A stretch of DNA of 64,000 bases from Herbidospora mongoliensis. GTDB taxonomy: Bacteria > Actinomycetota > Actinomycetes > Streptosporangiales > Streptosporangiaceae. Position 1 is the stretch's first letter. Every line of letters begins with the position of its first letter. The notes under the pieces are model-generated. The model was not told the DNA's origin and made no database searches. It saw only the letters and a program-made list of their open reading frames with translations. Where the stretch lies: the NCBI RefSeq assembly GCF_001570545.1, contig NZ_BBXD01000022.1, forward strand, positions 62,001 to 126,000. Reading direction: 5' to 3'. A program made the position numbers and the translations under genes. Below, piece by piece: positions 54,708 through 63,341 of the stretch.

Positions 54708-55480
54708 CGGAACGTCAGCAGGCACAGCACCAGCCCGCCGACCAGCCACAGTCCCAGCACCAGCGCCACCTTCGGCAGCTCGTAGGAGCCCGTCAGTTCC
54801 AGGGACGCCCCCGCGTCCCCCAGGAACACCGAGCGCAGGCCCTGGCACATCCACTTCAGCGGGAAGATCGCCGCGACGTTGTTCAGCCATGAGGGGAGCT
54901 CCGTGAAGGGGATGTAGACACCGGAGATGAACTGGAGGATCACGTAGGGCATCGAGATCACGGCGGCCGCGCTCTTGGCGTTGCGCGGCAGGTTGCTGAC
55001 CGCGATCCCCAGGAGAGCCGCGCCGGCCAGGCCGAGCGTGAGCACCCAGACCAGTGTCACCCATCGGGTGACGTCGGTGGGAAGTTCGAGGTCGAACAGG
55101 AACACCGCGATGGCCAGGAGCAGGGCCACCTCGATCAGGCCGAGCACCAGCGAGCTGAGCAGTTTGCCGACGAAGTAGGCGGCCCGCGGCATCGGCGTGC
55201 CGGCCAGGCGCTTGAGGGTGCCGTCGTCGCGGTCGATGGCGATGCCGATGCCGAGGGTCTGGAAGGCGACCCCCATCACGCCCGCGCCTATCAGCCCGGC
55301 CGAGTAGAGCTGCGCGACGGTGATGCCGGTGCCCTCCAGGTCGCCCGAGAAGATCGAGCCGAACAGGGCCAGCAGGATGATCGGGAAGGAGAAGGTGAAG
55401 ATCACCGCGTCGCGCTGCCGGAAGAAGAGCTTGGTCTCCAGTGCCGCGCGGGCGAAGCCGATGCTGAGGGTGGCGGTCAT
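54683..55480 (-). CDS. ABC-2 type permease
   Basis: A 265-residue permease with six helices: FTFSFPIILLALFGSIF, GVMGVAFQTLGIGIAIDRDD, GTLKRLAGTPMPRAAYF (the ABC-2 cytosolic loop) and LQFISGVYIPFTELPSWL. Of the DrrB/YadH-like type that exports drugs or lipids. It partners the ATPase at 55477, which it overlaps by 4 bp, and is followed by the kinase gene. No large extracytoplasmic domain, unlike the permease at 49045. Confidence 0.92.
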   Translation of the reverse strand: MTATLSIGFARAALETKLFFRQRDAVIFTFSFPIILLALFGSIFSGDLEGTGITVAQLYSAGLIGAGVMGVAFQTLGIGIAIDRDDGTLKRLAGTPMPRAAYFVGKLLSSLVLGLIEVALLLAIAVFLFDLELPTDVTRWVTLVWVLTLGLAGAALLGIAVSNLPRNAKSAAAVISMPYVILQFISGVYIPFTELPSWLNNVAAIFPLKWMCQGLRSVFLGDAGASLELTGSYELPKVALVLGLWLVGGLVLCLLTFRWTNRGES

Positions 55481-56307
55481 CGTGCGTCCCCGATCAGGTC
55501 CAGGTAGATGTCTTCGAGCGAGGGGCGGACGACCTGGAGACCCGGGATCTCCCCGTCGTACTTGTCGGAGAGGGTGCGCACGAACGCCGTGGGGGTGTCG
55601 GTCTCGGCGTAGCCGTCGGCCCAGGTGATCCGCGCGCTGGCGGTGGCGCGTCCACCCAGGGTCGAGGGGGTGCCCTCGGCGACGATGCGCCCCTTGGCGA
55701 TGACCGCGACCCGGTCGGCGAGCGCCTCGGCCTCGTCGAGGTAGTGGGTGGTCAGCACGATCGTGGTGCCCTCGGCGGCCAGCATCCTGATCAGGTCCCA
55801 GAACTGACGGCGGGCCTCCGGGTCGAAGCCGGTCGTGGGTTCGTCGAGGAAGACCAGCTCGGGGCGGCCGATGATGCCCAGAGCGACGTCGACCCGCCGC
55901 CGCTGACCGCCGGAGAGCTGGCGGATCCGCGCCCCGGCCTTCTCGGTCAGCCCGACCTGGGCGATGACCTCCTCCGGGTCCCGGCTGTTCGGGTAGTAGC
56001 GGGCGAAGTGCCGGACCGTCTCGCGGACGGTGAGCTCCGCCGCGTCGTTGGCGGTCTGTAACACGATGCCCACCTTGGCCCGCCACGCCGACGTGGCGTG
56101 GCCGGGGTCGACGCCGAGGACCGTGACCTCGCCGGCGTCGCGCTTGCGGTAGCCCTCGAGGATCTCGACGGTGGTGGACTTGCCGGCCCCGTTGGGGCCG
56201 AGGATGGCGAACACTTCGCCGGTGCGTATGTCGAGGTCCAGGCCCCCGACGGCTTGGACCTCGCCGTAGCGTTTGGTCAGGCCGCGAACGTGGATCGCTG
56301 TCGTCAT
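55477..56307 (-). CDS. ABC transporter ATP-binding protein (DrrA-like)
   Basis: A 276-residue ATPase with GPNGAGKST (37-45), the signature LSGGQRRRVDVALG, FLDEPTTGFDPEARRQFWDL and the His-switch TTHYLDEAEALADR. A C-terminal domain of about 60 residues follows. First gene of the minus-strand unit ATPase-permease-kinase-regulator. ATG 56307 has no clear ribosome-binding site. The palindromes at 56350-56384 lie in its divergent promoter region. Confidence 0.93.
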   Translation of the reverse strand: MTTAIHVRGLTKRYGEVQAVGGLDLDIRTGEVFAILGPNGAGKSTTVEILEGYRKRDAGEVTVLGVDPGHATSAWRAKVGIVLQTANDAAELTVRETVRHFARYYPNSRDPEEVIAQVGLTEKAGARIRQLSGGQRRRVDVALGIIGRPELVFLDEPTTGFDPEARRQFWDLIRMLAAEGTTIVLTTHYLDEAEALADRVAVIAKGRIVAEGTPSTLGGRATASARITWADGYAETDTPTAFVRTLSDKYDGEIPGLQVVRPSLEDIYLDLIGDAR

Positions 56308-56349
56308 GGGTAAATCGTCGCGAAATCGCCTGATCGCCGGGACCTACGA

Positions 56350-56384
56350 CCGGTCGACCGGAGGGTCCTCCGAATGGAGGACCC
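56350..56384. promoter_or_regulatory. Two adjacent palindromes in a divergent promoter region
   Basis: CCGGTCGACCGG (56350-56361) is a perfect 12-base palindrome. One base on, GGGTCCTCC (56363-56371) and GGAGGACCC (56376-56384) are perfect 9-base arms around GAAT. They lie between the divergent ABC ATPase and mycothiol-enzyme genes. The symmetry and place suggest operators, perhaps for the response regulator at 52864 or the TetR protein. Confidence 0.5.
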
Positions 56385-56408
56385 CATTTTCGATCTAGTG
56401 TGACCAGG

Positions 56409-57038
56409 GTGACAAAATCCGCGATCTGGCCGCTCGTCCATGCCGAGCGGGCCGCCCTGGCCGCCGATCTCGGCTCGCTCACCGATGACCGGTGGGCGAC
56501 CCCCTCCCTGTGTTCCGGCCTGACCGTGCGGGAGGTGCTCGCCCATCTCACCGCCGGGGCGAGCCTCAACCCCGTGCGCTGGATGGCGGGGGTGATCCGC
56601 CGTCGGTTCGACTTCGACGCGATGGTCGCCGATCGGCTGGCCGAGCAGCTCGGGGACTCCCCGCAGGAGACGCTCGACCGGTTCCGCCGGGTGGTGACCA
56701 GCACCGTCAAGGCGCCGCTGCCGGTGATCGCGCTGCTGGGGGAGGCGATCGTGCACGGCACCGACATCCGCCGCCCGCTGGGCATCCGGCACGACCACCC
56801 GATCGCGACGCTGACCCTGCTGGCCGGCTATTACGCGGGCAGCGACATGGTCGTCCCGGCCAAGGAACGCATCGCCGGCCTGCGCCTGGAGGCGACCGAC
56901 GGCGAGTTCGCCACCGGTTCGGGCCCGCTCGTGACCGGGCCAACGCTGGCGCTGATCATGGGCATGGCCGGGCGTCCGGTCTTCCTGGACGATCTCGCAG
57001 GCCCCGGTGTCGCGACCCTCCGCGAGCGGTGCTCCTAG
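56409..57038 (+). CDS. Maleylpyruvate isomerase-type mycothiol-dependent enzyme
   Basis: A 209-residue DinB-fold protein with [15 protein letters not shown], the helix [20 protein letters not shown] (His as metal ligand), and [14 protein letters not shown], the pattern of the MDMPI N-terminal family in which a zinc-bound mycothiol takes part in catalysis. The substrate is unknown. TAGTGT (56396-56401) lies 7 bases before GTG 56409 and there is no Shine-Dalgarno, so a leaderless start is likely; GTG 56400 overlaps that hexamer. Its stop shares a CTAG with nucS. Confidence 0.82.
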   Translation: MTKSAIWPLVHAERAALAADLGSLTDDRWATPSLCSGLTVREVLAHLTAGASLNPVRWMAGVIRRRFDFDAMVADRLAEQLGDSPQETLDRFRRVVTSTVKAPLPVIALLGEAIVHGTDIRRPLGIRHDHPIATLTLLAGYYAGSDMVVPAKERIAGLRLEATDGEFATGSGPLVTGPTLALIMGMAGRPVFLDDLAGPGVATLRERCS

Positions 57039-57697
57039 AAGAGGGTCGGGTTCTCGGGTTCGATGCCGCGCAGGCCGTCGTAGTCGAGGGTCACGCAGTC
57101 GATGCCCCGGTCGTTGGCCAGCACCTTGGCCTGGGGCTTGATCTCCTGGGCGGCGAAGACGCCGCGTACCGGAGCCAGGCGGGGGTCGCGGTTGAGCAGT
57201 TCGAGGTAGCGGGTGAGCTGCTCGACGCCGTCGATCTCGCCCCTGCGCTTGATCTCGACGGCCACCGTCGCGCCCGACTGGTCGCGGCAGAGGATGTCGA
57301 CCGGGCCGATCGCGGTCATGTATTCACGCCGGACCAGCGTGTAGCCCGCGCCCAGGGTAGTGATGTGCTCGGCCAGGAGCTCCTGGAGGTGGGATTCCAC
57401 GCCGTCTTTCTGCAGGCCGGGGTCGACGCCGAGCTCGTGCCGGGAGTCGTGCGTGATCTCTTCCATCGTGAGGATCAGCTTCTCGCCGGTCTTGCTGTGG
57501 GTGACCGTCCAGGTGCCGTCGTCCTCGCGGATCTTGCACGGTGGGTTCATCCAGTTCAGGGGCTTGAAGGCGCGGTCGTCGCAGTGGATCGACACGCTGC
57601 CGTCGGCCTTGATGAGGATGAGCCTGGGGGCCATCGGCAGGTGTGCCGTCAGCCGCCCCACGTAATCCACGCTGCATCGCGCGATGACCAGCCGCAT
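57035..57697 (-). CDS. nucS: Mismatch-specific endonuclease NucS
   Basis: Cuts both strands at G-T, G-G and T-T mismatches and is the core of non-canonical mismatch repair in actinobacteria that lack MutS/MutL. The 220-residue protein begins [16 protein letters not shown], has an N-terminal DNA-binding domain, and a RecB-like nuclease core with GPVDILCRD and [17 protein letters not shown], where the D-ExK residues are catalytic. The C-terminus ends in NPTLF, a likely beta-clamp-binding tail. It is monocistronic and lies divergently next to the dehydrogenase gene, an arrangement common in the group. Confidence 0.95.
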   Translation of the reverse strand: MRLVIARCSVDYVGRLTAHLPMAPRLILIKADGSVSIHCDDRAFKPLNWMNPPCKIREDDGTWTVTHSKTGEKLILTMEEITHDSRHELGVDPGLQKDGVESHLQELLAEHITTLGAGYTLVRREYMTAIGPVDILCRDQSGATVAVEIKRRGEIDGVEQLTRYLELLNRDPRLAPVRGVFAAQEIKPQAKVLANDRGIDCVTLDYDGLRGIEPENPTLF

Positions 57698-57755
57698 GCC
57701 CGAACCTTACCGGCGAAAACGGCTCTGGAAGACTGCGGTGGAGGAGGTGGGTCGC

Positions 57756-58799
57756 ATGGAGACCGTTGGGGTTGCCGGACTTGGCCTGATGGGTGCGGGT
57801 ATCGCCGAGGTCTTCGCCCGCGCGGGCCTGGCGGTCATCGGGGTGGAGACCGATGGGGAGACGCTGAAGCGCGGACGCGATCATCTGGAGAACTCGACCG
57901 GCCGGGCGATCGCCCGGGGCAAGCTCACCGTCGAGGAGCAGAAGACGATCCTGCACAGGATCACCCTCTCGACCGATAGGCGGGCCTTCGCCGAGGCCGA
58001 CCTGGTCATCGAGGCCATCCCCGAGCTCATGGAGCTCAAGCTGCCCCTGTTCGCCGACCTCGACCGCATCTGCAAACCGTCGGCGATCCTGGCCACCAAC
58101 ACCTCGTCGCTGAGCGTCACCGAGATCGCCCGGCAGACCGGGCGGCCCTCCCAGGTCGTGGGCATGCACTTCTTCAATCCCGCGCCGGTCATGAAGCTCG
58201 TCGAGGTCATCGGCACGGCCCACAGCACCGTCACCGACGAGGTCGCGGCCCTCGCCCGCCGGCTCGGGAAGCACCCGGTGGTCGTCGGGGACAGACCAGG
58301 TTTCGTGGTCAACCGCCTGCTGCTGGGCTATCTGAACCACGCCTGCCGGCTGCTCGATCACGAGGTCGCCTCGAAGGAGGCGATCGACACCGCGATGGTC
58401 GTACAGGCCGGACTTCCGATGGGTCCCTTCGCCCTGCTCGACCTCATCGGACTCGACACCGCCTACGAGATCTGCCTGGTGCTGCACCGCGACGGCGGCG
58501 ACCCGCGCCACGAGCCGGCGAAGATCCTGGCCGACCTCGTCAAGGAGGGCAGGCTGGGCCGCAAGACCGGCGGCGGCTTCTACGACGGGAAGCCGGAGAC
58601 CGAAGAGGGCTTCGACGCCATGATCCTGCTGCGGCCCTATCTGGTGGACGCCATCGACATGTTCACCAGCGGTTACGCCTCCCAGGACGACATCGACGAG
58701 GCCATGAAGCTGGGCTGCGGTTACCGTTCGGGGCCGTTCGAGACGATCGGCGCTCTCCGGATGCGGTCTCTCGACAGCTTTCCCGAGCTGGAAGAATAG
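57756..58799 (+). CDS. 3-hydroxyacyl-CoA dehydrogenase (3-hydroxybutyryl-CoA type)
   Basis: Oxidises 3-hydroxyacyl-CoA to 3-ketoacyl-CoA with NAD+, or the reverse, in short-chain acyl-CoA metabolism. The 347-residue protein has [13 protein letters not shown] (Rossmann), [24 protein letters not shown], the catalytic His in [15 protein letters not shown], and [10 protein letters not shown], then the C-terminal helical domain with [16 protein letters not shown]. It is about 60 residues longer than the usual 280-290, with an extra C-terminal helical tail. ATG 57756 follows GAGGAGGTGG. Confidence 0.93.
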   Translation: METVGVAGLGLMGAGIAEVFARAGLAVIGVETDGETLKRGRDHLENSTGRAIARGKLTVEEQKTILHRITLSTDRRAFAEADLVIEAIPELMELKLPLFADLDRICKPSAILATNTSSLSVTEIARQTGRPSQVVGMHFFNPAPVMKLVEVIGTAHSTVTDEVAALARRLGKHPVVVGDRPGFVVNRLLLGYLNHACRLLDHEVASKEAIDTAMVVQAGLPMGPFALLDLIGLDTAYEICLVLHRDGGDPRHEPAKILADLVKEGRLGRKTGGGFYDGKPETEEGFDAMILLRPYLVDAIDMFTSGYASQDDIDEAMKLGCGYRSGPFETIGALRMRSLDSFPELEE

Positions 58800-58804
58800 G
58801 ACGT

Positions 58805-59098
58805 ATGAGCCCCCGCCGCGCCCGCCGAGCCGACGAATCCCCCAAAGGGCCGATCCGTCCCGCCGGGGTCGATCGTGTCGAGGAGGCCGCCGACGGCGAC
58901 TGGGTCGTCCGCACGGTCACCGGCGGCGCCGCCGACCGGATCTACCGGTGCCCGGGATGTGATCAGGAGATCCGTCCGGGTACTCCCCACATCGTGAGCT
59001 GGCCCCACTGGGCCGGGGGCGAGGAGGAACGCCGCCACTGGCACACCTCGTGCTGGCGCAGCCGCCTCAACCGCGGCCCCGGCCGCACCCGCTACTGA
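58805..59098 (+). CDS. Small zinc-ribbon-like protein
   Basis: A 97-residue protein with a basic, disordered N-terminus and a probable metal site: C49 and C52 in YRCPGCDQE and H80 and C83 in HWHTSCW. Similar small proteins, often labelled ATP/GTP-binding without good reason, lie near nucS and the dehydrogenase gene in actinobacteria. It starts 5 bases after the dehydrogenase stop and 17 bases before the hydrolase start, so the three form an operon. Function unknown. Confidence 0.75.
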   Translation: MSPRRARRADESPKGPIRPAGVDRVEEAADGDWVVRTVTGGAADRIYRCPGCDQEIRPGTPHIVSWPHWAGGEEERRHWHTSCWRSRLNRGPGRTRY

Positions 59099-59115
59099 AA
59101 GAGGAGACGACAACA

Positions 59116-59820
59116 GTGGAGATCCGGGCGTCGACGGTGCTACCCGCCCGCCGGCAGGACGTCGAATTGAACACCGCCGACGAGCTGACCCTGGTGGGCG
59201 AGCTGGCGGTGCCCGAGACCGCGCCGCCCGTCGCCACGCTCGTCTGCCTCCACCCGCTGCCGACCCACGGCGGCATGATGGACAGTCACGTCCTGCGTAA
59301 GGCGTCGTTCCGGCTGCCCGCCCTGGCCGACATCGCGGTGCTGCGGTTCAACACCCGGGGCACCTCCTCCGAGCGCGGCACCTCCCAGGGCTCGTTCGAA
59401 GACGGCGTGGGGGAGCGGCTCGACGTCGCCGCCGCGCTGGAGTTCGCCGAGTTCAACGACCTGCCCCGGCCCTGGCTGCTCGGCTGGTCGTTCGGCACCG
59501 AACTGGCGCTGCGGTGGGGGCGTGACCCGTTCGTCGAGGGCGCGATCCTGCTGTCGCCGCCGCTCAAGCGGGCCACCGACGCCGACCTCGACGCCTGGGC
59601 CGAGTTCGGCAAGCCGCTGGTCGCGCTGGTGCCGGAGTTCGACGACTACCTGCGGCCGGAAGAGGCGGCGCAGCGCTTCAAGCGGGTCCCGCAGGCCGAG
59701 GTCATCGGGGTCGAGGGCGCCAAACACCTGTGGGTGGGCGAGCCGTATGTCCGGATCGTGCTCGACCACATCGTCGAACGACTGAATCCGGCCAAGGCCC
59801 CGCTCCTTACCGAGGTCTGA
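59116..59820 (+). CDS. Alpha/beta hydrolase
   Basis: A 234-residue cytosolic hydrolase with the catalytic triad S125 in GWSFGTE, D176 in VPEFDDYL and H204 in GAKHLWVG, plus the oxyanion region LHPLPTHGGMMD. The HPLPTHGGMMD and FNTRGTSSERGTS wording is that of short KANL3/Tex30-like or dienelactone-hydrolase-like proteins. Substrate unknown. GTG 59116 has GAGGAG nine bases upstream. Third gene of the operon with the dehydrogenase and zinc-ribbon genes. Confidence 0.85.
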   Translation: MEIRASTVLPARRQDVELNTADELTLVGELAVPETAPPVATLVCLHPLPTHGGMMDSHVLRKASFRLPALADIAVLRFNTRGTSSERGTSQGSFEDGVGERLDVAAALEFAEFNDLPRPWLLGWSFGTELALRWGRDPFVEGAILLSPPLKRATDADLDAWAEFGKPLVALVPEFDDYLRPEEAAQRFKRVPQAEVIGVEGAKHLWVGEPYVRIVLDHIVERLNPAKAPLLTEV

Positions 59821-59851
59821 CAACGAGTGGTGACTTCGCGACAGACAGGGC

Positions 59852-59857
59852 TACGGT
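59852..59857 (+). promoter_or_regulatory. Candidate -10 of the second hydrolase gene
   Basis: TACGGT fits TANNNT; GTGACT (59830-59835), 16 bases upstream, is a fair -35. The -10 ends 6 bases before GTG 59864, and no Shine-Dalgarno lies between, so the mRNA is probably leaderless. Confidence 0.45.
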
Positions 59858-59863
59858 GACGTG

Positions 59864-60625
59864 GTGAAGTTGCATACCCGTACGGCCGGAACCGGCCCCC
59901 CGCTCGTGCTCCTGCACGGCTTCCCGTTGTCGTCCGCCATGTGGCTCGCCCAGCGAGCCGGCCTGGCGGAAGGTCGCCAGGTCATCACGCCCGACCTGCG
60001 CGGCTTCGGCGGGTCGAAGCTCGGCGACGACGAGCCGTCGGTCGACGCCATGGCCGACGACGTGGCCGAACTCCTCGACGCACTGAGCCTCGACAAGGCG
60101 GTCGTCGGCGGTCTGTCGATGGGCGGCTACGTCACGATGGCCCTGGCCCGGCGTCATCCCGAGCGCCTTTCCGGGGTGATCCTGGCCAACACGAAGGCGT
60201 CCGCCGACTCCCCCGAGGCGGCGGAGAACCGCGAGACCGTGGCGCAGAGCCTGCTCGACGGGGGAGACCTCCTCGAGTCGGTCCCCAACCTGCTCGGCAC
60301 CACGTCCCTGGAGAAGCGCGGCATGGTCGTCGGCCGGGTCCGCGGCCTCGTCGGCGCGGCTCCCGCGCAGGCGGCGGCCTGGGCCCAGCGCGCTATGGCG
60401 GCCCGCCCCGACTCCTTCGACACCCTGCGCGCCCTGAACGTCCCGACGCTGGTCATCGTGGGCGACGAAGACAAACTGACCCCGCCGGGCGACGCCGAGG
60501 CGATGGCGAAGGTCCTGCCCGACGGCAGGCTGGTGGTGATCAACCGAGCCGGCCACCTGTCGGCCATCGAAACCCCGGAGACCTTCAACCGCGCCGTCTC
60601 CGGCTTCCTCACCGAGATCGGGTGA
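59864..60625 (+). CDS. Alpha/beta hydrolase
   Basis: A 253-residue hydrolase with LLHGFPLSSAMW (oxyanion loop), nucleophile S85 in GLSMGG, acid D201 or D203 in VGDEDKLTPP and H231 in AGHLSAIETPE. Close in form to 3-oxoadipate enol-lactonases and similar esterases. Two GTG codons are in tandem (59861, 59864); the second fits the spacing of the upstream -10. A small reading frame overlaps the stop in GTGA. Confidence 0.9.
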   Translation: MKLHTRTAGTGPPLVLLHGFPLSSAMWLAQRAGLAEGRQVITPDLRGFGGSKLGDDEPSVDAMADDVAELLDALSLDKAVVGGLSMGGYVTMALARRHPERLSGVILANTKASADSPEAAENRETVAQSLLDGGDLLESVPNLLGTTSLEKRGMVVGRVRGLVGAAPAQAAAWAQRAMAARPDSFDTLRALNVPTLVIVGDEDKLTPPGDAEAMAKVLPDGRLVVINRAGHLSAIETPETFNRAVSGFLTEIG

Positions 60626-60831
60626 GGCTCAGCCTCGGCTCCGCCCTCCTCGGAATGATCGTCGGAGGGGTGTCCGTCGGCCTGGCCGCGGGTCTGCGCC
60701 CGTTCCAGGTCCAGGAGATCGAGGTCCGGTTTGCCGTCGACGGACACGACGAGCGCCGCCTGGCCGGATCGGCCGACCACGACGCCCGCTGGAGGAGCGT
60801 GGTGGCGGGCGCTACAGCTCCAGCACCATGA
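60622..60831 (+). CDS. Possible small membrane protein
   Basis: A 69-codon frame that starts at a GTG overlapping the hydrolase stop (GTGA), as many true genes do here. It encodes one hydrophobic segment (LGSALLGMIVGGVSVGLAAGL) and a charged tail (QVQEIEVRFAVDGHDERRL). It has no recognisable family. It ends 20 bases inside the convergent GNAT gene. The start arrangement and the membrane segment favour a real gene, but the length is within chance in GC-rich DNA. Confidence 0.4.
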   Translation: MRLSLGSALLGMIVGGVSVGLAAGLRPFQVQEIEVRFAVDGHDERRLAGSADHDARWRSVVAGATAPAP

Positions 60832-61339
60832 CGTCGGCGACCATGGTGTCGGGGGCGGGGCGGCAGGTGCCGGTGACGTTCCAGCCCCAATGCTCATAAA
60901 TGTCGTGAGCGGCCGCTTCGGGAAGTGACAGCAATGTCGCATAAGGCTCATCGCGGCCGTTGAGTAATTCGGTGAGCAGGCGTTTGCCGATTCCCCGGCC
61001 GCGATATTCGACGCGGAGATTCAGCTCGATGACCGCGAATTTCGGCGCCTCGACGATCTCCGGCCGGCCGGGGGTCGTTTCGCCGCCCCACCATCCGCCC
61101 GCCGGTATGGAGAAACCGAATGCGAATCCGGCGAGCGTTTCTCCGTCTTCGACCGCGACCAGGGTGAATCCCGGCCGGTCGAGCTGGCTGCCGGTGCGGT
61201 CGCGATAACGGTCGGGGTGGTAGAGGGGGCCCGAGCTGTAAGGGGGTTCGGCCCGGATGAGGGTGTAGACGGCGGTGTAGGCGTCGTTGACGACGACCGC
61301 CGCGTCGGGGCCGGTCAGGTGGGTGAAGGTGACGTTCAC
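60812..61339 (-). CDS. GNAT-family N-acetyltransferase
   Basis: A 175-residue acetyltransferase with FAVIELNLRVEYRGRGIGKRL, which holds the acetyl-CoA-binding RGxGIGKRL loop, and a C-terminal ATLLSLPEAAAHDIYEHWGW motif (both quoted in part). Substrate unknown. GTG 61339 overlaps the XRE regulator stop (GTGA), so the two are cotranslated. Confidence 0.88.
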   Translation of the reverse strand: MNVTFTHLTGPDAAVVVNDAYTAVYTLIRAEPPYSSGPLYHPDRYRDRTGSQLDRPGFTLVAVEDGETLAGFAFGFSIPAGGWWGGETTPGRPEIVEAPKFAVIELNLRVEYRGRGIGKRLLTELLNGRDEPYATLLSLPEAAAHDIYEHWGWNVTGTCRPAPDTMVADVMVLEL

Positions 61340-62541
61340 GTGATGCCTCCGCGTAAGCCGGCGACCCGGTCGCGGAAGGAGAGCAGTGCCTCGTGTCCGG
61401 CGGGCGCCTGATCCGCGACCATAGTCGCCAGCTGCCCCACAAAACAGGAATATCCGGCGGATTGGGCTACGGTCAGCGCCTTCTCCGCGTGGGCGAGCCC
61501 GGCTTCGACCTCGCCGGCTCGGACGATCGACATCGCCTCGTGCAGCCTGATCTGGGCGACCGGGCGGACCGTGCCGGGCGGGTAGGCGGTGATGGCCTCC
61601 GCCTGGGCCCGGATGGCGCCGGGATGACCGGTCAGGCTGAAGACGAGCGAGCGGCTGTGCAGCAGGCGGGTGACCGGCCAGCCCTCGGCCGACACGGCGT
61701 CGCCGGTCACCTCGGCGGGCAGCCGGTCGAAGACCCTGGCCTGCTCGTCGAGGTCGGCGTAGGCGGCGGGCAGGTCGCCCATCAGGGCTCTCGCGTGGGC
61801 CCGTGCGCCCAGCGCCCGCGCCCTCGCCAGAGACGGCCGGTCGCCGGCGAGAGCCTCGGCGGCCCGGGACAGCACCAGGGGGAGCGGCCTCTTCTCGTAC
61901 AGGGCCTGGATCGCCTCCTGGGCGGAGACGAACGCGCGCATGTCGTCGCCAGCGGAGACGGCGGCGCGGCGGGCGGCGGCCCACCAGTGCCGCGACTCGT
62001 GTTCGCGACCGGCCCCGGCGAGCGCGTAGGCGAGCAGGTAGAGCAGCCGGGTGCGTACCCGGGCCCACGGCAGGGGATTGCCCGGTACGTGCGTCAGCGC
62101 CGTCTCCAGGGCCAGCACGTCGGCGGAGAGGCGCCCTATCCCGTCGGTGGCGGGGTGGGCGCCGACGCCGTGGGAGTGCTCCCAGGCGACTTCCTCCCAG
62201 AAGGCGAGGTCGGGGCCGCCCAACCTGCGTTCGACCAGCATCCGGATGCGTTCCAGCCCGTCGGCCGCCGGGAGGGCTCCGGATGCGCCCCCCAGCACGA
62301 TCCCGATCAGGCCGAGCGCCTCGCGTCTTTCCGTCGGACCCACCTCCATGTCGTGCAGCTCGATCAACTCGCCGCCGGCTCCCAGGGCGGCGTCGATCGC
62401 CGCGACCACCTGCGAACTGGGGATGTTCTTCCCGAATTCGAGGGCGGAGATGTAACTGGGAGAACAGTTGGCCCGGCGGGCGAGGCCACGAATGGAGAGG
62501 TCACCTCTCAGGCGGCGAAGCGCCTCGCCGAATGACTCCAT
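61336..62541 (-). CDS. XRE-family regulator with long C-terminal domain
   Basis: A 401-residue protein: a Cro/C1-type helix-turn-helix at about residues 5-60 (FGEALRRLRGDLSIRGLARR, CSPSYISALEFGKNIPSS), then a helical, TPR-like domain of about 330 residues. Such regulators are numerous in filamentous actinomycetes, commonly next to RsbW-like HATPase genes, and some control differentiation or antibiotic production. Here a HATPase gene is divergent across 193 bp. ATG 62541 is preferred; GTG 62550 is possible. Confidence 0.85.
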   Translation of the reverse strand: MESFGEALRRLRGDLSIRGLARRANCSPSYISALEFGKNIPSSQVVAAIDAALGAGGELIELHDMEVGPTERREALGLIGIVLGGASGALPAADGLERIRMLVERRLGGPDLAFWEEVAWEHSHGVGAHPATDGIGRLSADVLALETALTHVPGNPLPWARVRTRLLYLLAYALAGAGREHESRHWWAAARRAAVSAGDDMRAFVSAQEAIQALYEKRPLPLVLSRAAEALAGDRPSLARARALGARAHARALMGDLPAAYADLDEQARVFDRLPAEVTGDAVSAEGWPVTRLLHSRSLVFSLTGHPGAIRAQAEAITAYPPGTVRPVAQIRLHEAMSIVRAGEVEAGLAHAEKALTVAQSAGYSCFVGQLATMVADQAPAGHEALLSFRDRVAGLRGGIT

Positions 62542-62573
62542 ATTGCGCACAGCTCCCTGCCCTCAGGGGGGAA

Positions 62574-62610
62574 CGCTGTCCTGCGCTTGACGGGACACGA
62601 CTGGACAGCG
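62574..62610. promoter_or_regulatory. Inverted repeat between XRE and HATPase genes
   Basis: CGCTGTCC (62574-62581) and GGACAGCG (62603-62610) are perfect 8-base arms 21 bases apart; TTGACG, a possible -35 for the plus strand, lies between them. A site for the XRE regulator is the obvious guess. Confidence 0.4.
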
Positions 62611-62734
62611 GGTGAATGGACGCTGACTCCGAGTGTAGGGATGCTTACGCTCAGGAATATGGCAAGCGGTGGAATGTCATTCTCGAGCTAAATGTCGTAA
62701 AAGAGAGTTCCGATCGGGCGGGTGGTATGCGCAC

Positions 62735-63130
62735 ATGGCACTCGAAGTCGCGACGCGATACGCACTGCTCCCCGCTCATCCGAGGTCGGCCGCGCTGGCC
62801 CGCGACCGGGTCCACGTCCTGCTCGGCGCGTGGGACCTGGGCGACCTGGCGGAGACGGCCGAACTGGTCACCGCCGAGCTGATCTCCAACGCGGTGAAGG
62901 TGAGCGATCCTGACGGGCAGGTCGCCCTGGGTGTCTATCGAGTGGACCCGGGAGTCGTCGTGGAGGTCTGGGACGCCGAACGGCAGCCGCCCAGGCTCCT
63001 GGACCCCGGACCCGACGACATCGGCGGCCGAGGCCTCATGCTCGTCGTCCTGCTCACCCGGCGCTGGGGCTACCGCTGGCCGGTCACCGGCGGCAAGGTC
63101 GTCTACGCCGTGGTCGACGCGCCGATGTGA
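62735..63130 (+). CDS. RsbW-like HATPase-domain protein
   Basis: A 131-residue GHKL ATPase without a histidine-kinase dimerisation domain: N-box AELVTAELISNAVKVS, G1 box VWDAERQPP and G2 DIGGRGLMLV. Proteins of this kind act as anti-sigma factors or serine kinases and often neighbour XRE regulators in actinomycetes. ATG 62735 has only weak ribosome-binding signals; the frame is open to 62669. The D-x-GxG region is modified (VWDAE), so ATP binding may be altered. Confidence 0.82.
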   Translation: MALEVATRYALLPAHPRSAALARDRVHVLLGAWDLGDLAETAELVTAELISNAVKVSDPDGQVALGVYRVDPGVVVEVWDAERQPPRLLDPGPDDIGGRGLMLVVLLTRRWGYRWPVTGGKVVYAVVDAPM

Positions 63131-63341
63131 ATTTCTCCGGCGAGAAAGTGATCATTCCTCATGTTCTGCGGAGAAAAGAACGGCCGGCGCCTCCCTCAAC
63201 GCCGGCCGCACTTGTCTTCCTCCCTCTAGGACCGGCGCCACCGGTCTGAAGACGCTTCAACGATGACGTGAATTCCACATGGATTGCGTGAATTGTGGTG
63301 GCCGGTACCGGTCAGTGACCGGAATCTGCCAAGGTTGTCCC
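63131..63341 (+). other. Intergenic region with terminator-like hairpin
   Basis: CGGCCGGCG (63181-63189) pairs perfectly with CGCCGGCCG (63200-63208), followed by a pyrimidine-rich stretch, a fair terminator for the HATPase gene. Further on, GGTCAGTGACC (perfect palindrome) and CCGGTACCGG lie 20-40 bases before the next gene and may be operator sites. Nothing else stands out. Confidence 0.5.
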
